In this document: positions 1 to 11,277 of the stretch, one piece after another
Position numbering within the stretch: position 1 is the stretch's first letter
Layout of the letters: each line of letters starts with the position of its first letter
Origin: Rhexocercosporidium sp. MPI-PUGE-AT-0058
Taxonomy: Eukaryota > Ascomycota > Leotiomycetes > Helotiales
DNA length: 64,000 nt
Direction of reading: 5' to 3'
Assembly (NCBI GenBank): GCA_020746875.1
Contig: JAGTJL010000001.1
Coordinates: 3,534,001-3,598,000 of the forward strand
The notes under the pieces: model-generated
The model's database searches: none
What the model saw: the letters and a program-made list of their open reading frames with translations, nothing else
What the model was told of the DNA's origin: nothing
Made by a program: the position numbers and the translations under genes

Positions 1-856
1 TGCGTTAGAGATGTACTTTAGTCTGTGATGTACCTTTACTTGGGGGATTAGCATCGGCGTGTGCGACCAGAAATAGAAATGAAATTATCGTATCGTTCAA
101 TTCGGGGATTGACAAACTCAATTCGGAGTATCTAGTCTCACTCGTGCTTTGTTTCTTGTTTTCTATCACAAAAATTGTCTCCTCTTTGTCCCCTGAAAAA
201 CTGAAGATAGCCGCTTTTGACTCAAGCTACCTGATAGTCGTAAGCCTAAGGACATAGCTCTGTCTGTTATAATCTAGCATATCAGCTTGTTTATAAGCGC
301 TCTGACAGTACAGCATCGGACCAGTGTGCTTTTTTGGTGATACCTACATCCTAGGGCTCATGTCGTTCTCAAGCTGGACAATTAGCTCCACCCACCCCCC
401 CCTATTCCAGTTAAGCTTAGCGACCTAGCCTCTGAGACGCATCGCTAAATATGCCGGACTCTACCATTTGTCAACAAAGCCCTAAGTGTATTTTCTACCT
501 TTATTCAGCAACCCAACCATTCGAACCTAGCAGTGCAAAGAACTGAGTTCTAGTTGCTTGTCAACCCGTTAACAAGACCTGTGAAGCTTGAAGCCGGGTC
601 ACGTGTCATCAGCGAGCACGCAAGAAACAAGGCGGATGATGTCAGGTTCCACGGTCAGGTCGACGCACATGAGAATAGATATCGTGCGATTCTATTCGAC
701 GCCCCTAGGCCACGAGACTTGAGTGTGGATGGTGTCTTGCATCCTCCCGAGGAGTGATCCATTCACTCCCAAGGGCCGACTTGCGGCCAGCCTCTACATA
801 TAGTCCATCATGGTAGCGACGTTGGCGTCTAGTAAAATACTCGGCTAGACATCAAA
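1..856. other. Intergenic, no gene recognised
   Basis: No open frame here has a recognisable domain. The short frame at 554-757 does not begin with ATG (it starts TTG) and has no family resemblance. The stretch would contain the promoter of the transporter locus that begins at 857. Confidence 0.5.
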
Positions 857-2896
857 ATGAAACGTTTCAGAAATACACCTTATCAGCGTCTCGACTCAGA
901 GAACTCAGAAAGGGCCTCGAGCGCTGGAGACCCGTCTCCTGGACGATTCGAAGACGAGGACTTGGAGCCAGACAAGGACAATTACGAAGACTCACATCAA
1001 TTTCCCTTAGGTGCACACAAGCAAATAGTAACGGAAGTCCTGCCTTGACATTCCTACTTAAGACTGGAAAGCTATCGGCACTAGGTGTTCCAGGTGACGA
1101 GAGGAGATTTTTCTTCCAGAGGTTAAAAGTTGTGTATGATCCGGATGCCATTGCAACTCAAGCTTCGGTATTCGACGACCCACACAAGTTAGAAGACTAC
1201 CGTCCTGGAGATGACTGGGAGAATGTACACCGCTTCGACCCAGAGGAGAGATGGACATGGGGAGAAGAGCATCAGCTGATTCGCAAAATCGATTCAAGAA
1301 TCATGATTTTTGCCGCAGTCATGTTCATGGCTCTGGACTTGGATCGGTCAAACATTTCTCAAGCCTTGACAGATAACTTCTTGGGAGACCTAGGAATGAC
1401 TACGAATGGTGAGCCTGGCACATGATGGTAGGACAACATGTGCTGAAGTCTGCTAGATTACAATTATGGACAGACGGCTTTCAAGCTTGCCTTTCTGTGC
1501 GCGGAGCTTCCATCCCAGCTTATTGCTAAATGGATCGGGCCAGATGTTTGGATACCGACTCAAATGGTACTTTGGTCTCTAGTAGCTTCGAGTCAATTCT
1601 GGCTCAAAGGGAGAATGTCCTTCTTCGTTACTCGTGCGATTTTGGGGGCCTTGCAGGGTGGCTTTATCCCCGAGGAAAGTTGCCTTTGCTCCTCTCCTGA
1701 ATAGAAATTAATTGTGGAGCAGGTCATCTTGTATTTATCATACTTTTATAAGCATCATGAGCTCTCTCTGAGACTGGGATTCTTCTGGACTGCGTCAGCG
1801 CTTTCCGATGTCATAGGCGGGTTTCTTGCCTTTGGAATTCTCCACATGCGAGGGGTCAATGGTCATGCAGGATGGCGTTGGTTGTTTTTGATTGAGCTAA
1901 ATCATCACTTCCTCACCAAGCTTTCTGCTAAAGTTTAAAAGGCTGTTCTTACTCTTATCGTCGGTTTTCTCGCATTCGTTCTCATGCCGTCAAGTCCAAC
2001 ATCCACCGCAAGCTGGTTCCGAGGTGAAAAGGGCTGGTTCACTGAAAGAGAAGAGAAGATCATAGTAAACCGAATCATTCGAGAAGACCCTAGCAAGGGC
2101 TTAATGCACAACCGAGAGCCATTGACACCTACATTACTTTGGCGAAGCATGATGGATTTCGATCTTTGGCCCGTTTACATCTTAGGTCTCAATTTCCAGA
2201 CTCCCATGTCGACGCCAGCCAATTATCTGACACTCTCATTGAAGAGGCTTGGATTTGACACCTTTAAAACTAATTTACTCGTGATCCCGACGAAGGTTCT
2301 GCATGTGACGACGATGCTGGCTCTCACTTACGCGGCAGAAGTGTTTGGGGAGCTTACTCTCACGGCTTTGATTGGCCAGATATGGGCACTGCCCTTTTTG
2401 ATCTATATCAACCTCGTTGACATCAACAAGATCAATAAGTGGCTAGCCTGGGCGATCATGACAGCTTTGCTATCCTTTCCTAATGGTAAGCCAAAATTGA
2501 ATTACCTGTACCCCAAAATTCAAGGTGGTGCAATGAACTCATGACTCCCTAGCACATCCCATTCAAGTTGGTTGGAATTCGCGAAATTCGAATACAGTAC
2601 GATCCCGTACGGTCTCTGCGGCCCTCTATAACATGTGCGTCCAGACCTCTGGAATAATCTCTGCGAACATTTACCAGGAGGACGATGCACCACGGTACAA
2701 GCGCGGAAACCACATCCTCTTATCCTTGCTCGTCCTCAACATCTTTCTGTACTTGGGAACGAAAGCGTATTATTTGAAGAGAAATGCCTTTCGAGATACG
2801 GTGTGGAACAATATGAGTGAAGACGAGAACTTGAATTATCTGGCTACGTCAACAGACGAGGGAAATAAGAGACTAGACTTTAGATTTGTGCATTGA
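857..2896 (+). pseudogene. MFS transporter, allantoate permease (Dal5/anion:cation symporter) family, probably damaged
   Basis: The pieces line up with fungal Dal5-type permeases, which import organic anions, vitamins or small peptides across the plasma membrane. An acidic cytosolic N-terminus comes first, then [20 protein letters not shown] (first membrane span), [56 protein letters not shown], and a C-terminus ending NKRLDFRFVH. Canonical introns fit after the TTN codon near 1409 and after FPN near 2487. Two other expected phase-0 introns have bad donors: at 1675 the sequence is GAAAGT where GTAAGT is expected, and at 1897 it is CTAAAT where GTAAAT is expected. The matching acceptors end at 1722 and 1941. 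An intron is also needed near 1010-1070 to join the N-terminus. Unless an unusual splice is used, the transporter cannot be made. The family assignment is firm; the pseudogene status is an inference from the donors. Confidence 0.7.
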
Positions 2897-3010
2897 GATA
2901 GAGATTCATACATGAGAACAGGTTTTGGAATATCGTCCATTTCTTTCCTGCCCCTTGAAAGGAGGAGTATAATTCATTTGTCCTTACAGGGGATAAAGCT
3001 TGTCCCAGAT

Positions 3011-3961
3011 TCAGTAATGCTTTACTTCGCTCTCCCCTTTCAGCAACTTCTCCGCCAAAACAGAATAAGACCCCGCCCTAACATCCTCCAGAATATCCAG
3101 GTGCTTCGGCTCCCAACCCAACTCTCTCATCGCTTTCTTGTTCGAAGGTCGATTAGCAAGAGTCAAGATCAAAGCTAAAAGATGACCACCTCTCTCCGTC
3201 GCTTCTTCTCGAGTGATAGATTTGGTGGGTACTTTCATGACCTCCCCAACCACTCCCGCCAAATCTTTTATTGACACTGACTTCGTCTCGCAGCAATTCC
3301 AGACATCTCCTGGCTTGGACTTCTCCACTGCGAGGAGATACATAGCTGCTGCATCGTCCACGTTGACTCCACTCGTATGAGTAGCTCCGTCGTCGATGTA
3401 AACTGCCTCCCCGCTTTTGGCGGCGTTGTCCATGAGCATGGGGATGAAGCCGCTTGCTCCTCGGCCATGAACATATGGGGTGAGACGGATGGCGCTGACA
3501 CGAACTCCTTCTTTGGCCTTACTCAAGGCATAGCTCTCAGAACTATATCTATCCACAATAGGATTTTTCAGCGGCGGAGCATTCTCGTCCGTCTCTCCAC
3601 CTTCTGGATCAGGTTCGACGACCAGAGTTCCAGAGGTTGTCACGAGCGCCTTATCGGTGCCGCGAAGAGGCTCCGCCAACGCATCCATGACCGCTGCATC
3701 AATAGCGAGGATTTCGTCGTAGTTTCGAGTGAAGTCGTGGATGTATGCTAGATGACATACTGCGTCTGCTTCGGCAGCTTCTTTGCGGAGTACATCGACA
3801 GAAGTCAGATCACCACGGACGGGAATTGCTCCTAGAGCTTTCAGTTTCGCGTCACCGGCTTCGTTGCGGGAGAGCCCATGGACTGTGTGGCCTTGAGCGA
3901 TGGCTTGTTCTGTCACAGCACCGCCGACGTAGCCTGTTGCTCCGGTTATGAAGAATCTCAT
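3011..3961 (-). CDS. NAD(P)-dependent epimerase/dehydratase, extended or atypical SDR
   Basis: Single exon of 316 aa. The N-terminus is a Rossmann fold with GATGYVGG (residues 7-14), the nucleotide-binding glycine motif of extended SDRs. An acidic residue in the VRGDLTS segment and a YALSK sequence near residue 143 resemble the YxxxK active site of the family. The body continues with a variable substrate-binding half (GRGASGFIPML, then TSGVNVDDAAAMYLLAVE). The substrate cannot be read from the sequence; fungal relatives are annotated as NAD-dependent epimerases or dihydroflavonol-reductase-like proteins. The ATG at 3961 starts directly at the Rossmann strand, so no targeting peptide is present. 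A TATATA box lies about 180 bp upstream, near 4139-4146. The neighbours give no clear pathway, although an oxidoreductase follows at 5.6 kb. Confidence 0.85.
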   Translation of the reverse strand: MRFFITGATGYVGGAVTEQAIAQGHTVHGLSRNEAGDAKLKALGAIPVRGDLTSVDVLRKEAAEADAVCHLAYIHDFTRNYDEILAIDAAVMDALAEPLRGTDKALVTTSGTLVVEPDPEGGETDENAPPLKNPIVDRYSSESYALSKAKEGVRVSAIRLTPYVHGRGASGFIPMLMDNAAKSGEAVYIDDGATHTSGVNVDDAAAMYLLAVEKSKPGDVWNCCETKSVSIKDLAGVVGEVMKVPTKSITREEATERGGHLLALILTLANRPSNKKAMRELGWEPKHLDILEDVRAGSYSVLAEKLLKGESEVKHY

Positions 3962-5624
3962 GGTGGGTATTGGAGACGATGATGATGAGGCTGCTGTTGT
4001 TAGTCGATGGATCTTTTTGGGCCATTGATGAGAAGGACTTGAACTTGCTTACTTTCTTAATGGCGATTATCAGAAATGGAAAAGAAGGATGCTCGAGCTT
4101 CTGATGACATCCAGATACCTACTACACCAGATCCCCCTCTTATATACTTCTAAGAACCTGCCACTAATCTGGCAAGCTCAGTCCTGGACCCTTGAGAACA
4201 GAGAACACGACCGGACTTAAGTCATTATCTACGAGAAATCCATTACGTGAAGCAATGCAACAGCTGTGCCTTCAACGAGAATATATTCCACTGCAGGTAC
4301 AAAAGTGGAGCTGGCATCCGCAAGGATCTTGAGACCCGCTTATTGGTTCCTGGGCATCGCGAGTATCGCCACATGAGGCAAGACTCGAATTTGCAGAAGC
4401 ATTCTTGACTGATTTGATCATTGAGATATGAAAAGGAGTTGGGAAATAGATGTTGTACTTACAGAGCGGAAATAATGTGTAAAGTCCGCCATAGGCCATG
4501 TTCGGCTGTATAGCACTAACCACCATTGGATTCTCTCTCGTTTTAATTGGATCGATCGGATTCTGGAAACCCGCCCCCGCCCCATAAGAACCCTTGCCTT
4601 TTGCATACGTATCGCTGGAGACGGTTCTCGGAATTGATGTGTGACAGGTGAACAGAAAACAAATCGACATCTAACTATATTTTGATAGACACGAATTGGT
4701 GAAGATCCTGGACATATCAGATATCTTGGTCTGATTTTGAGCTTTAAAACAGCGGAAATTGAAGGCAATTAACGAGCTAGTTGAGCTTGAAAAGTCGCGA
4801 AAGCAAAAGTTGTCACATGAAAGCCAACACTGGACCTGAGATACATCCACCATGAATTCGACTCGGTCCAATCATCGCTCCATGCTTCTGCTTGAAAGCA
4901 ATCAGGAGGAGGGATTGGAATCGAGAAATGATTTGAGATATCAATGGTTGGAGACTAAGAACCGTTCACGGTCTCCTTCACTTTCATCACAAGTTTACCA
5001 GCAAAACTCTGGGCATCTCATAGCCGAGGAGGCTAATCATTTTGAGTGCTGACAGCCGCAACAAACAAGCATCCTGCAGGTCGTCAAATTCTTCTCTTCT
5101 TACCAATCTGCCCGTCTTTAAAGCTAAGCCAGGGACGAGTCTGTTTTTCGATTAGTATTTCTTTATCTATATTGATGAAACTCGTTCTCGGTTCGGGAGA
5201 TGCACCGTCTTGGCAGGGTCGGACATAAATCATCCCGCTGCCATCTTCGTTTTCCGTGATGCCGTCTCGGCTAGCCAATCATGGTCGAGATGCATGCGAG
5301 AAATGTATAAAAGATGGAGCACGATACACGGCAGATATCTGAGAGTTGGATAGGCTATCCTCGATCGCGAGAAGCCTCGGCGTTGTACTCTTGCGTTGTT
5401 GTCTGTTTCGTAATTGCCACGCTATAAATTCCTCCGCAGCCTTGGAAAGTGTCGTCTCCTTACTCTCACCTAACTATCGACACTATTTTAATTATCAAGT
5501 ATATCTTCCCAGTTCTCTGTGAAAAAGAACGAGTCTCACATCACTTCAATCCATTGACTAGCTACTGCTACACTTGCTTCCTGTAGATCAATTCATCCAC
5601 ACTAGACTTCTCTTGATAAACAAG
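3962..5624. other. Intergenic, 1.66 kb
   Basis: This stretch holds the divergent promoters of the epimerase (minus) and the flavin oxidoreductase (plus). A TATAAAT box at about 5423-5429 lies roughly 200 bp before the oxidoreductase ATG. Open frames at 4272-4768 and 4671-5278 lack domains and codon structure and overlap one another in several frames, so they are not called as genes. Confidence 0.5.
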
Positions 5625-7113
5625 ATGCAGCTCTCAGAAAAGATCGAGCTGCCATGCGGTCTAGTGCTGCCAAACAGGTCAGCCTTCTTTCCCTTCTAAT
5701 TCGTGACGTATTCGTCATTTCGCGATATTGTCCTTGATACTCGTGACTTAAAAGTGACTTATTATTCTAACTCTCAACAGGCTGGCAAAGGCTGCAATGG
5801 CCGAAGTCATGGCAAAAGATCATAATCCAAGCGTGGGATTTCCCTCGGCCTACGGCGAATGGGCAGACGGTGGATGGGGAATGGTGATCACCGGTAAAGC
5901 TCATTTTCATAGCGATTCAGACCACACGAGATCTAATTGAAAAATTCAGGCAACGTGCAGGTCTCTGAGCAGTTTCACGGATCACCAGCCGATGTAGGAA
6001 CCTCTGTACGAGGACAATCGCCGGAGCAAAAGGCCCAATGGAAGAATTGGGCAGCTGTCTGCCAGCGATCAGGTACTCCTACCGTAATTCAACTTTGCCA
6101 CCCAGGACGACAGTCGCCCCATGGCGCTGGAGCAAGTGGACTATTTCAGAAGACTGTTGCGCCATCTCCAGTAAAGTTAAACCTCGGAGACTCTTTGATC
6201 GCACGAGCAGCAGTTTCTTTGCTCTTTGGAACTCCAAGAGAATTGACCATCGATGAAATCACTGGCCCAGAAGGAATTATTGCACAGTTCGTAGAGAGCT
6301 CGAAGCAATGTTACGAGGCTGGATTCAAGGGTGTTGAACTCCATGCAAGGTAACAGGTCAGCTCCTCCAGGTATTTTGATATTAAATAACATTCTCGAAA
6401 GTCACGGTTACCTTCTTGCACAGTTCATGTCCTCAATGACGAATTTCAGAACGGACGAATTTGGAGGAACAGCAGCAAAGCGAGTTGAAATTGTTCTCCG
6501 CATTATCCGCGAGGTTCGCAAGCAAACAAATCCAGAGTTCTGCATCGGCATCAAACTCAACAGCGTTGACGCCGCATCATCTGAGTCTCCAGAAGAAGTT
6601 ATGGAGCAGATCAGACTGATCAACGACGCTGGAGTAGACTTTATGGAGATTTCAGGCGGCACCTACGAGAATCCTCGGATGATGCAAGACCCTCACGATG
6701 TCGCCAAAACTCGGACTAGCGAACCCAAAACTAAGCAGAGCACTCTCCTACGAGAGGCATTCTTTCTACAATTCGCTCAAGAAGTTCGAGCTCGTTTCCC
6801 GAACGCGGTGTTGATGGTCACAGGGGGGTTCCGTACTCGCCTTGGCATGGAAGCAGCTTTGATGACTGGCGGGTGCGACCTCATCGGAATCGCCCGACCT
6901 GCGGCAGTACTCCCTAAGTTGCCAAAAGAAATTATACTCAATGAAAAGGTCTTGGACGAGGATGCTCGTGTGATACTTGCTCCTGTGCCGGTGCCAGGCT
7001 GGGTCAAATGGATTCCGATCAACTCATTGGGTGGCGGTATACAGTCGGCATACTACGCCAGCCAGATTCAACGCATGGCCAAAGGACTCTTACCTGTGAA
7101 TTCAAGGATTTGA
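5625..7113 (+). CDS. NADH:flavin oxidoreductase, Old Yellow Enzyme family
   Basis: Four exons: 5625-5677, 5781-5893, 5950 to about 6350, and about 6403-7113. Introns are GT-AG; the third starts GTAACAGG after the GVELHA codons and rejoins at SHGYLLAQF. The protein is an FMN-binding TIM barrel that reduces activated double bonds or related substrates with NAD(P)H. It starts with LPCGLVLPNRLAKAAM, the usual OYE N-terminus. It also has PTVIQLCHPGRQSPHG, then VELHASHGYLLAQF with the conserved His-Gly-Tyr-Leu, TDEFGG, VDFMEISGG, LMVTGGFRTR and GCDLIGIARP (phosphate-binding region). The length of about 410-425 aa is usual for the fungal 2,4-dienoyl-reductase-like or OYE group. The physiological substrate is unknown. 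Confidence 0.88.
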
Positions 7114-9003
7114 GTGAAGGACCAGTCGGACAAAGAGTCTTAATAATGTACGATAGTATGGTCGAGTGTGTATTCTTCTGCAGCACGAGAACGCGGTCTC
7201 GTAAATAGATTTTACTTTCGGAGATAGTTTTGATCTTCCTACTTTACCTGCTTGCGAGCTTCAGTTTATATCATATTTGCAGCCCGTTTGTCTGACTGTT
7301 ACTACTGTACAGAATTTGGTTGGTTTTTGTTCAATCCCCTGACTCGTTATTTTCCTTCCTAGTTTACTTCTCTTAGACCAGACTGCTTTTCTTTCACTGC
7401 AAGATGTCGGATGATCAGGTCAACAGTTTAGCAGATCGAAGATAAGGAAGAGGTTCTTGATCGTTTCTTGGATTCGTTTTCTCCCCCCACAGCTCGAATT
7501 TTTCGAAAACTTACTATCCTTTTCACACCTCCTGATCATTTTAGTTTGATTTCATCAGCCTCGAAGCAAAGCGTCCAATCTACCTTTGTCGGGACCATTC
7601 CAAACTCCATGTTGCTATCAAAACTTCCCGGCTTGAAGAGGGCCAGTCACTGACTCCTTCTGGTCTCCAATACCACATCGAATCGATGCAATTAAACCTC
7701 CCAATAGCTTGCTTTTGCTCACCGTGCAACATGGCTCCCTGCGACTCAAACCTAAGCAGCAGACGTGGTGCCATAGTTACCTACAAAGATCCAGGCAGGA
7801 GTTTTGCCCTATTGGCAGAAAACACATCCTTCGATAATCTATCAAGCAAATTACACCTGCTCAAGTGCTTACAGGTAAAAGTGTATAGTGGCTGAAGTTC
7901 TACGGTTGTACTCTACGCTTGGCATCTACGAGAATGCATCGCAATATGAGAACGGAGCCGAGTGACTCGGATGGACCAATTATTGCATAAACACATGCCC
8001 GCTTACTGCCGGTTTGTGTCGCCGTGTCCAACTACCAACTGGTGATTGACAACAACTCATACCGAGCCCATAGTACTTACGTACGGGGCGTGTTTATTTC
8101 TTACAAGCGAGGTGGTACCCTCGAAATGCCGATGTTCGCACTTGGTAGATTCCGACCAATGGCGAAGCTCATATGATACTTGGCAAGCATGGAGTTTTGT
8201 AATTGAAGCAGCCTTGCTGGGGAATATTCCATCGCTAATCATAAACGAATCCTTCCCATTGCCGTTTTATGTACCGGATTCCCCGCAAATTGGACAGGGC
8301 GATGCCGCGCACTTCTCATTGGTAGTAAGCAAGCACATTCTGCCAAAAAGAGAACAGAAACAGGGCTCTTTCTTTTCCATACAGTACCCAGGACTTCAGT
8401 TCTAATTTTTCCATTCGCTGCTTGCATCTTAGTCTGCGAACGTGACTAACTGCTGCTTTAACCTGAGTTAAGGTTAGGCGTACCTAAGCCGAGGGTGAGC
8501 AGAGTAGAGTTGAGCTTGACCAAGACTGAGTAGAGCCTGAGTATCCTGCGCATATCCTGAGTCTAAGCAGAGTTTGGATCCCGCTTGTCAAATAGCACAT
8601 GACTCGTAAATTAGTCTCATTATTTACTCGCATTATTTTATAAACTATTTGATAATAGGTGTTGGTCCCCCTTATCTCACTCGCTCGAATATAAGGGAAA
8701 GTAAGGTATCGGCGTTTGTATTAAAATCAAATAACATCACAAACAACTTTTCCATATATGAATTTATAAATCTTAAAAGCAGAGTACCTCCTAAATTTAC
8801 TACTTCACATTGTTATAATGCACTTAAATTAATTACCTAGGTAGTCTTCAGTGCGACTAAAGGTGCTCTAGCGAGTCCTACAGCTGCCCGTTGTTTAGTG
8901 AGCTGGAGAACTTCCCGTCGAACCACTGTCACCTCACACTTCCAAGCTGCAGCGCAGACGGCACAACCTGGAGAACCTGGAGAACCTGGCCTGGAGAGGG
9001 AGT

Positions 9004-9127
9004 GGCTCGCTTGTCGCTCTTAACGGGATAGAGAGACCGGTGGCGCTGGCAAGTACTTCGCTTGTCGCACATAACGGAATGGAGATCGCGGGAATGGTTC
9101 GCTTATCGCTTTTAACGGTATGAAGGA
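9004..9127. repeat. Three imperfect direct repeats of about 30 bp
   Basis: The block TCGCTTGTCGCTCTTAACGG followed by a GA-rich tail occurs at about 9004-9033. Variants lie at about 9056-9085 (TCGCTTGTCGCACATAACGG) and 9098-9127 (TCGCTTATCGCTTTTAACGG). Copies are 42-52 bp apart. They look like a decaying minisatellite; function unknown. Confidence 0.6.
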
Positions 9128-9404
9128 ACCGACAACATGGTCGCGACGGCTGGGAGAGGGTTGGGCAGGAAATTCGAGGGGTCCCATGCATTCATTGAGA
9201 TTGGAACTGAGCAGAAGGTGGAGAGTTCTCATATGCAGTACGTAGAGGATGCAGCGTCGTTGCATTCCCCCAGACTGCCCCAGACTCCCCAGACTCCCAG
9301 ATTCTCGGAAATGTAACTTAATTTTGACCACCAACTTCAGTTATTGTACTCTCTTCGAGATCACATCTGTTTGGCAAGAAATCTAGCTTACATCATTCAA
9401 GTGA

Positions 9405-9625
9405 ATTCCTCAAAACAAATAAACAACAAATCCATATTCTTTTGTCGTAGCATGTATGTGACATTGAAGTGACTGCTGCCAAGTAAATACCAATTCCATA
9501 CTCCGTCCCTTGCTATCATTGCGCGTATATGACATTGAAATAACCGACTGAAAAGTAAATGACAAATCCATCTTCTGCTATCATTGCACGTACGTTACAT
9601 TGAAGTGACCGATTAACAACAAGCT
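9405..9625. repeat. Three imperfect tandem copies, about 65-70 bp
   Basis: The same order of blocks occurs three times: AAATCCAT or AATTCCAT, then a GCTATCATTGC-like block, then GACATTGAAGTGAC or GACATTGAAATAAC, then AAGTAAAT. Copies start near 9418, 9488 and 9560. The array lies immediately 3' of the GH32 gene and may form part of its 3' untranslated region or terminator. Confidence 0.55.
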
Positions 9626-9669
9626 GTCCCCATCGCCATTTCGGATCTTTCCTAACATGGTTCCTGTTA

Positions 9670-11277
9670 TTACGCTTCATTCGTATTGGCATACATGAAC
9701 GTGTCGAGTGACAGACTGCCAACGCCCGTCACCATTTGAATGGTCTCGCTGCCTGCATTGGGATATATAAGTCCAGATAGAGAGGCCACGCCATTGATAA
9801 AGACCTCGACCGAGTTCCAGTCCACATAGATTGACAAGGCAACGCTATTGCCGCTCATCGGAATCGTAGCTGTGCGTATGGCGTCGTATGCGCTCTTTGG
9901 AGCGCTGCCCATGGCATCGGTCGCGCTTCCATCATTGTCTCTGACCAAAAATGCCTGGCTTTGTCCGAAGTTGAATCCAATGGTGGTACTGAATGATCCG
10001 CCTCCCTTGATCCTGATTCGAACTTCGTCTCCATTGTCGCCGCTCTTCTTCGACACAATGGTGCGGATCATGTAGGCTCCGCCTGGCATTGCGGGTAGCG
10101 AAGCCGTTGCTGGGTCCATCGTGATGCTCTTCCCATTTACAGTGCTGTTCGTGCCGAAGGTGTTTGCATAGCCGCTTATTGGCGAGTTGACCAATCTCAC
10201 CGCGCCGCCAACCGTCTTCAGCTTGATGTCGCGAACGATACTTTGCTGGCCGGCCCAGCCTCCGTAGTAAGGGAGGTCATTTGCATAGTCCCAGTTGTTC
10301 ATCCAGCCTATGGCGTAGCGGCTGGCGAAGACGGCGTTCCCAGTCAGTCGAGGGTCGGACCAGGTCACTGTTGCATAGAAGTCGGGTCCGTCGTCCATCC
10401 ATTGCGGGAGAACTTGAGAAGTAGTAAAAATTCTACCATCAAAAGACCCAAGCCAATATGCTGTGCCTGTCGTGCGGCTGTAGCGATATCCATTGGCGCC
10501 GGCGGCCAGAACCCATGTGCGCTTGTTGGGGTCTCCATCGACATCAAGCTGGTAAAGGTCGGGACATTCGAGCAGGCCCAGATCAACTCCTGAGTTCTGC
10601 GGGATGAATCCAGATACGTAGATCCAGTTTCTCAGGTTGGGCGAGGTGTAGAAGCCAATCTTGTTGCCTTCCCCCAAAGTCATGACCCATTGATTGCGTT
10701 CAGCGTCCCAGATGACCTTTGGGTCCCGAAAGTCGGCTTTTGCGCTGGGGTTGGGATTGGGCATCATGGGGTTGCCCATCGCTGGTGTGAACCTGTAGCC
10801 ATTATCAGTGGCGTAGAAGAGAGACTGCTGCTGGATCCCGTTGCCGCCTTGGGTGGCAAGGGCAACGACTGCATTGTTCCCGAAGCCTGCGGTGTTTTGC
10901 GTATCAACAACGGCGCTTCCGGATTCAATATCGCCGAGATAGACACCATTCTCGTTTGGCTTGTATTTGTCGATAGCAACGCTGCGTCGAGTCCAGTGGA
11001 CCAAGTCAGTGCTCGTGACATGGTACCACGATGTGCCGCCGCCTGCCCTAGGATTCGCCTCATTGAAGTCGGCATTGAAAAGATAATAAAGATGCCATTC
11101 CCCTCCAAGGAAAAAAGGACGTTGAGGATCGTTCATCCAGTTCGATTCAGGGGTTATATGGTAGTTGGGGCGTGCGGCGTCAACAGCATTGATGAAGGAC
11201 AGAGCAAATTGCCCAGAGATAATCGGTGATAGCAAGCGGAGGCCAAAGAGCCCTCTCTGGAGCAAAGAGAAGACCAT
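9670..11277 (-). CDS. Secreted glycoside hydrolase family 32 (levanase/inulinase/invertase type)
   Basis: Intronless, 535 aa. A hydrophobic leader (residues about 8-33, ending before ARPNYH) suggests secretion. The five-bladed propeller signatures are present: WMNDPQRP with the nucleophile Asp (about residue 49), FRDPK carrying the transition-state-stabilising Asp, and LLECPDLYQL with the acid/base Glu. A C-terminal beta-sandwich follows, with a DWNSVEVFINGV motif typical of GH32. The enzyme would hydrolyse beta-fructosides such as levan, inulin or sucrose outside the cell. WMNDPQRP, rather than the commoner WMNDPNG, together with HVTSTDLVHW and LPYYGGWAGQQSIVRD resemble actinobacterial levanases as I know that family; this and the lack of introns raise the possibility of old bacterial origin. 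A TATATA box lies about 150 bp upstream, near 11430. Confidence 0.9.
   Translation of the reverse strand: MVFSLLQRGLFGLRLLSPIISGQFALSFINAVDAARPNYHITPESNWMNDPQRPFFLGGEWHLYYLFNADFNEANPRAGGGTSWYHVTSTDLVHWTRRSVAIDKYKPNENGVYLGDIESGSAVVDTQNTAGFGNNAVVALATQGGNGIQQQSLFYATDNGYRFTPAMGNPMMPNPNPSAKADFRDPKVIWDAERNQWVMTLGEGNKIGFYTSPNLRNWIYVSGFIPQNSGVDLGLLECPDLYQLDVDGDPNKRTWVLAAGANGYRYSRTTGTAYWLGSFDGRIFTTSQVLPQWMDDGPDFYATVTWSDPRLTGNAVFASRYAIGWMNNWDYANDLPYYGGWAGQQSIVRDIKLKTVGGAVRLVNSPISGYANTFGTNSTVNGKSITMDPATASLPAMPGGAYMIRTIVSKKSGDNGDEVRIRIKGGGSFSTTIGFNFGQSQAFLVRDNDGSATDAMGSAPKSAYDAIRTATIPMSGNSVALSIYVDWNSVEVFINGVASLSGLIYPNAGSETIQMVTGVGSLSLDTFMYANTNEA

Larger units (their letters stand above)
7114..9669. other. 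Intergenic, 2.5 kb, AT-rich in part, with short tandem repeats
   Basis: No gene is recognised. About 8590-8850 is strongly AT-rich. About 8930-9310 is GC-richer and holds a local direct repeat. About 9410-9620 holds a second imperfect tandem array that runs up to the end of the fructan hydrolase. Frames at 7468-7895 and 8046-8405 have no domain or plausible start context. Confidence 0.5.

Noticed and set aside
4272..5278. Several overlapping frames between epimerase and flavin oxidoreductase
   Set aside because: No domain, signal peptide or consistent intron structure; overlapping frames in different phases.
8590..8850. AT-rich stretch as a RIP-mutated transposon
   Set aside because: No recognisable element ends or protein similarity; AT-richness alone is not enough.
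10690..11229. Plus-strand frame of 179 codons inside the GH32 gene
   Set aside because: Antisense shadow of a well-supported gene.
857..11277. Extending the RiPP cluster to include the transporter, epimerase, flavin oxidoreductase and GH32
   Set aside because: Such enzymes do occur in peptide clusters, but the long spacers, the damaged transporter and an unrelated sugar hydrolase give no positive evidence of linkage.
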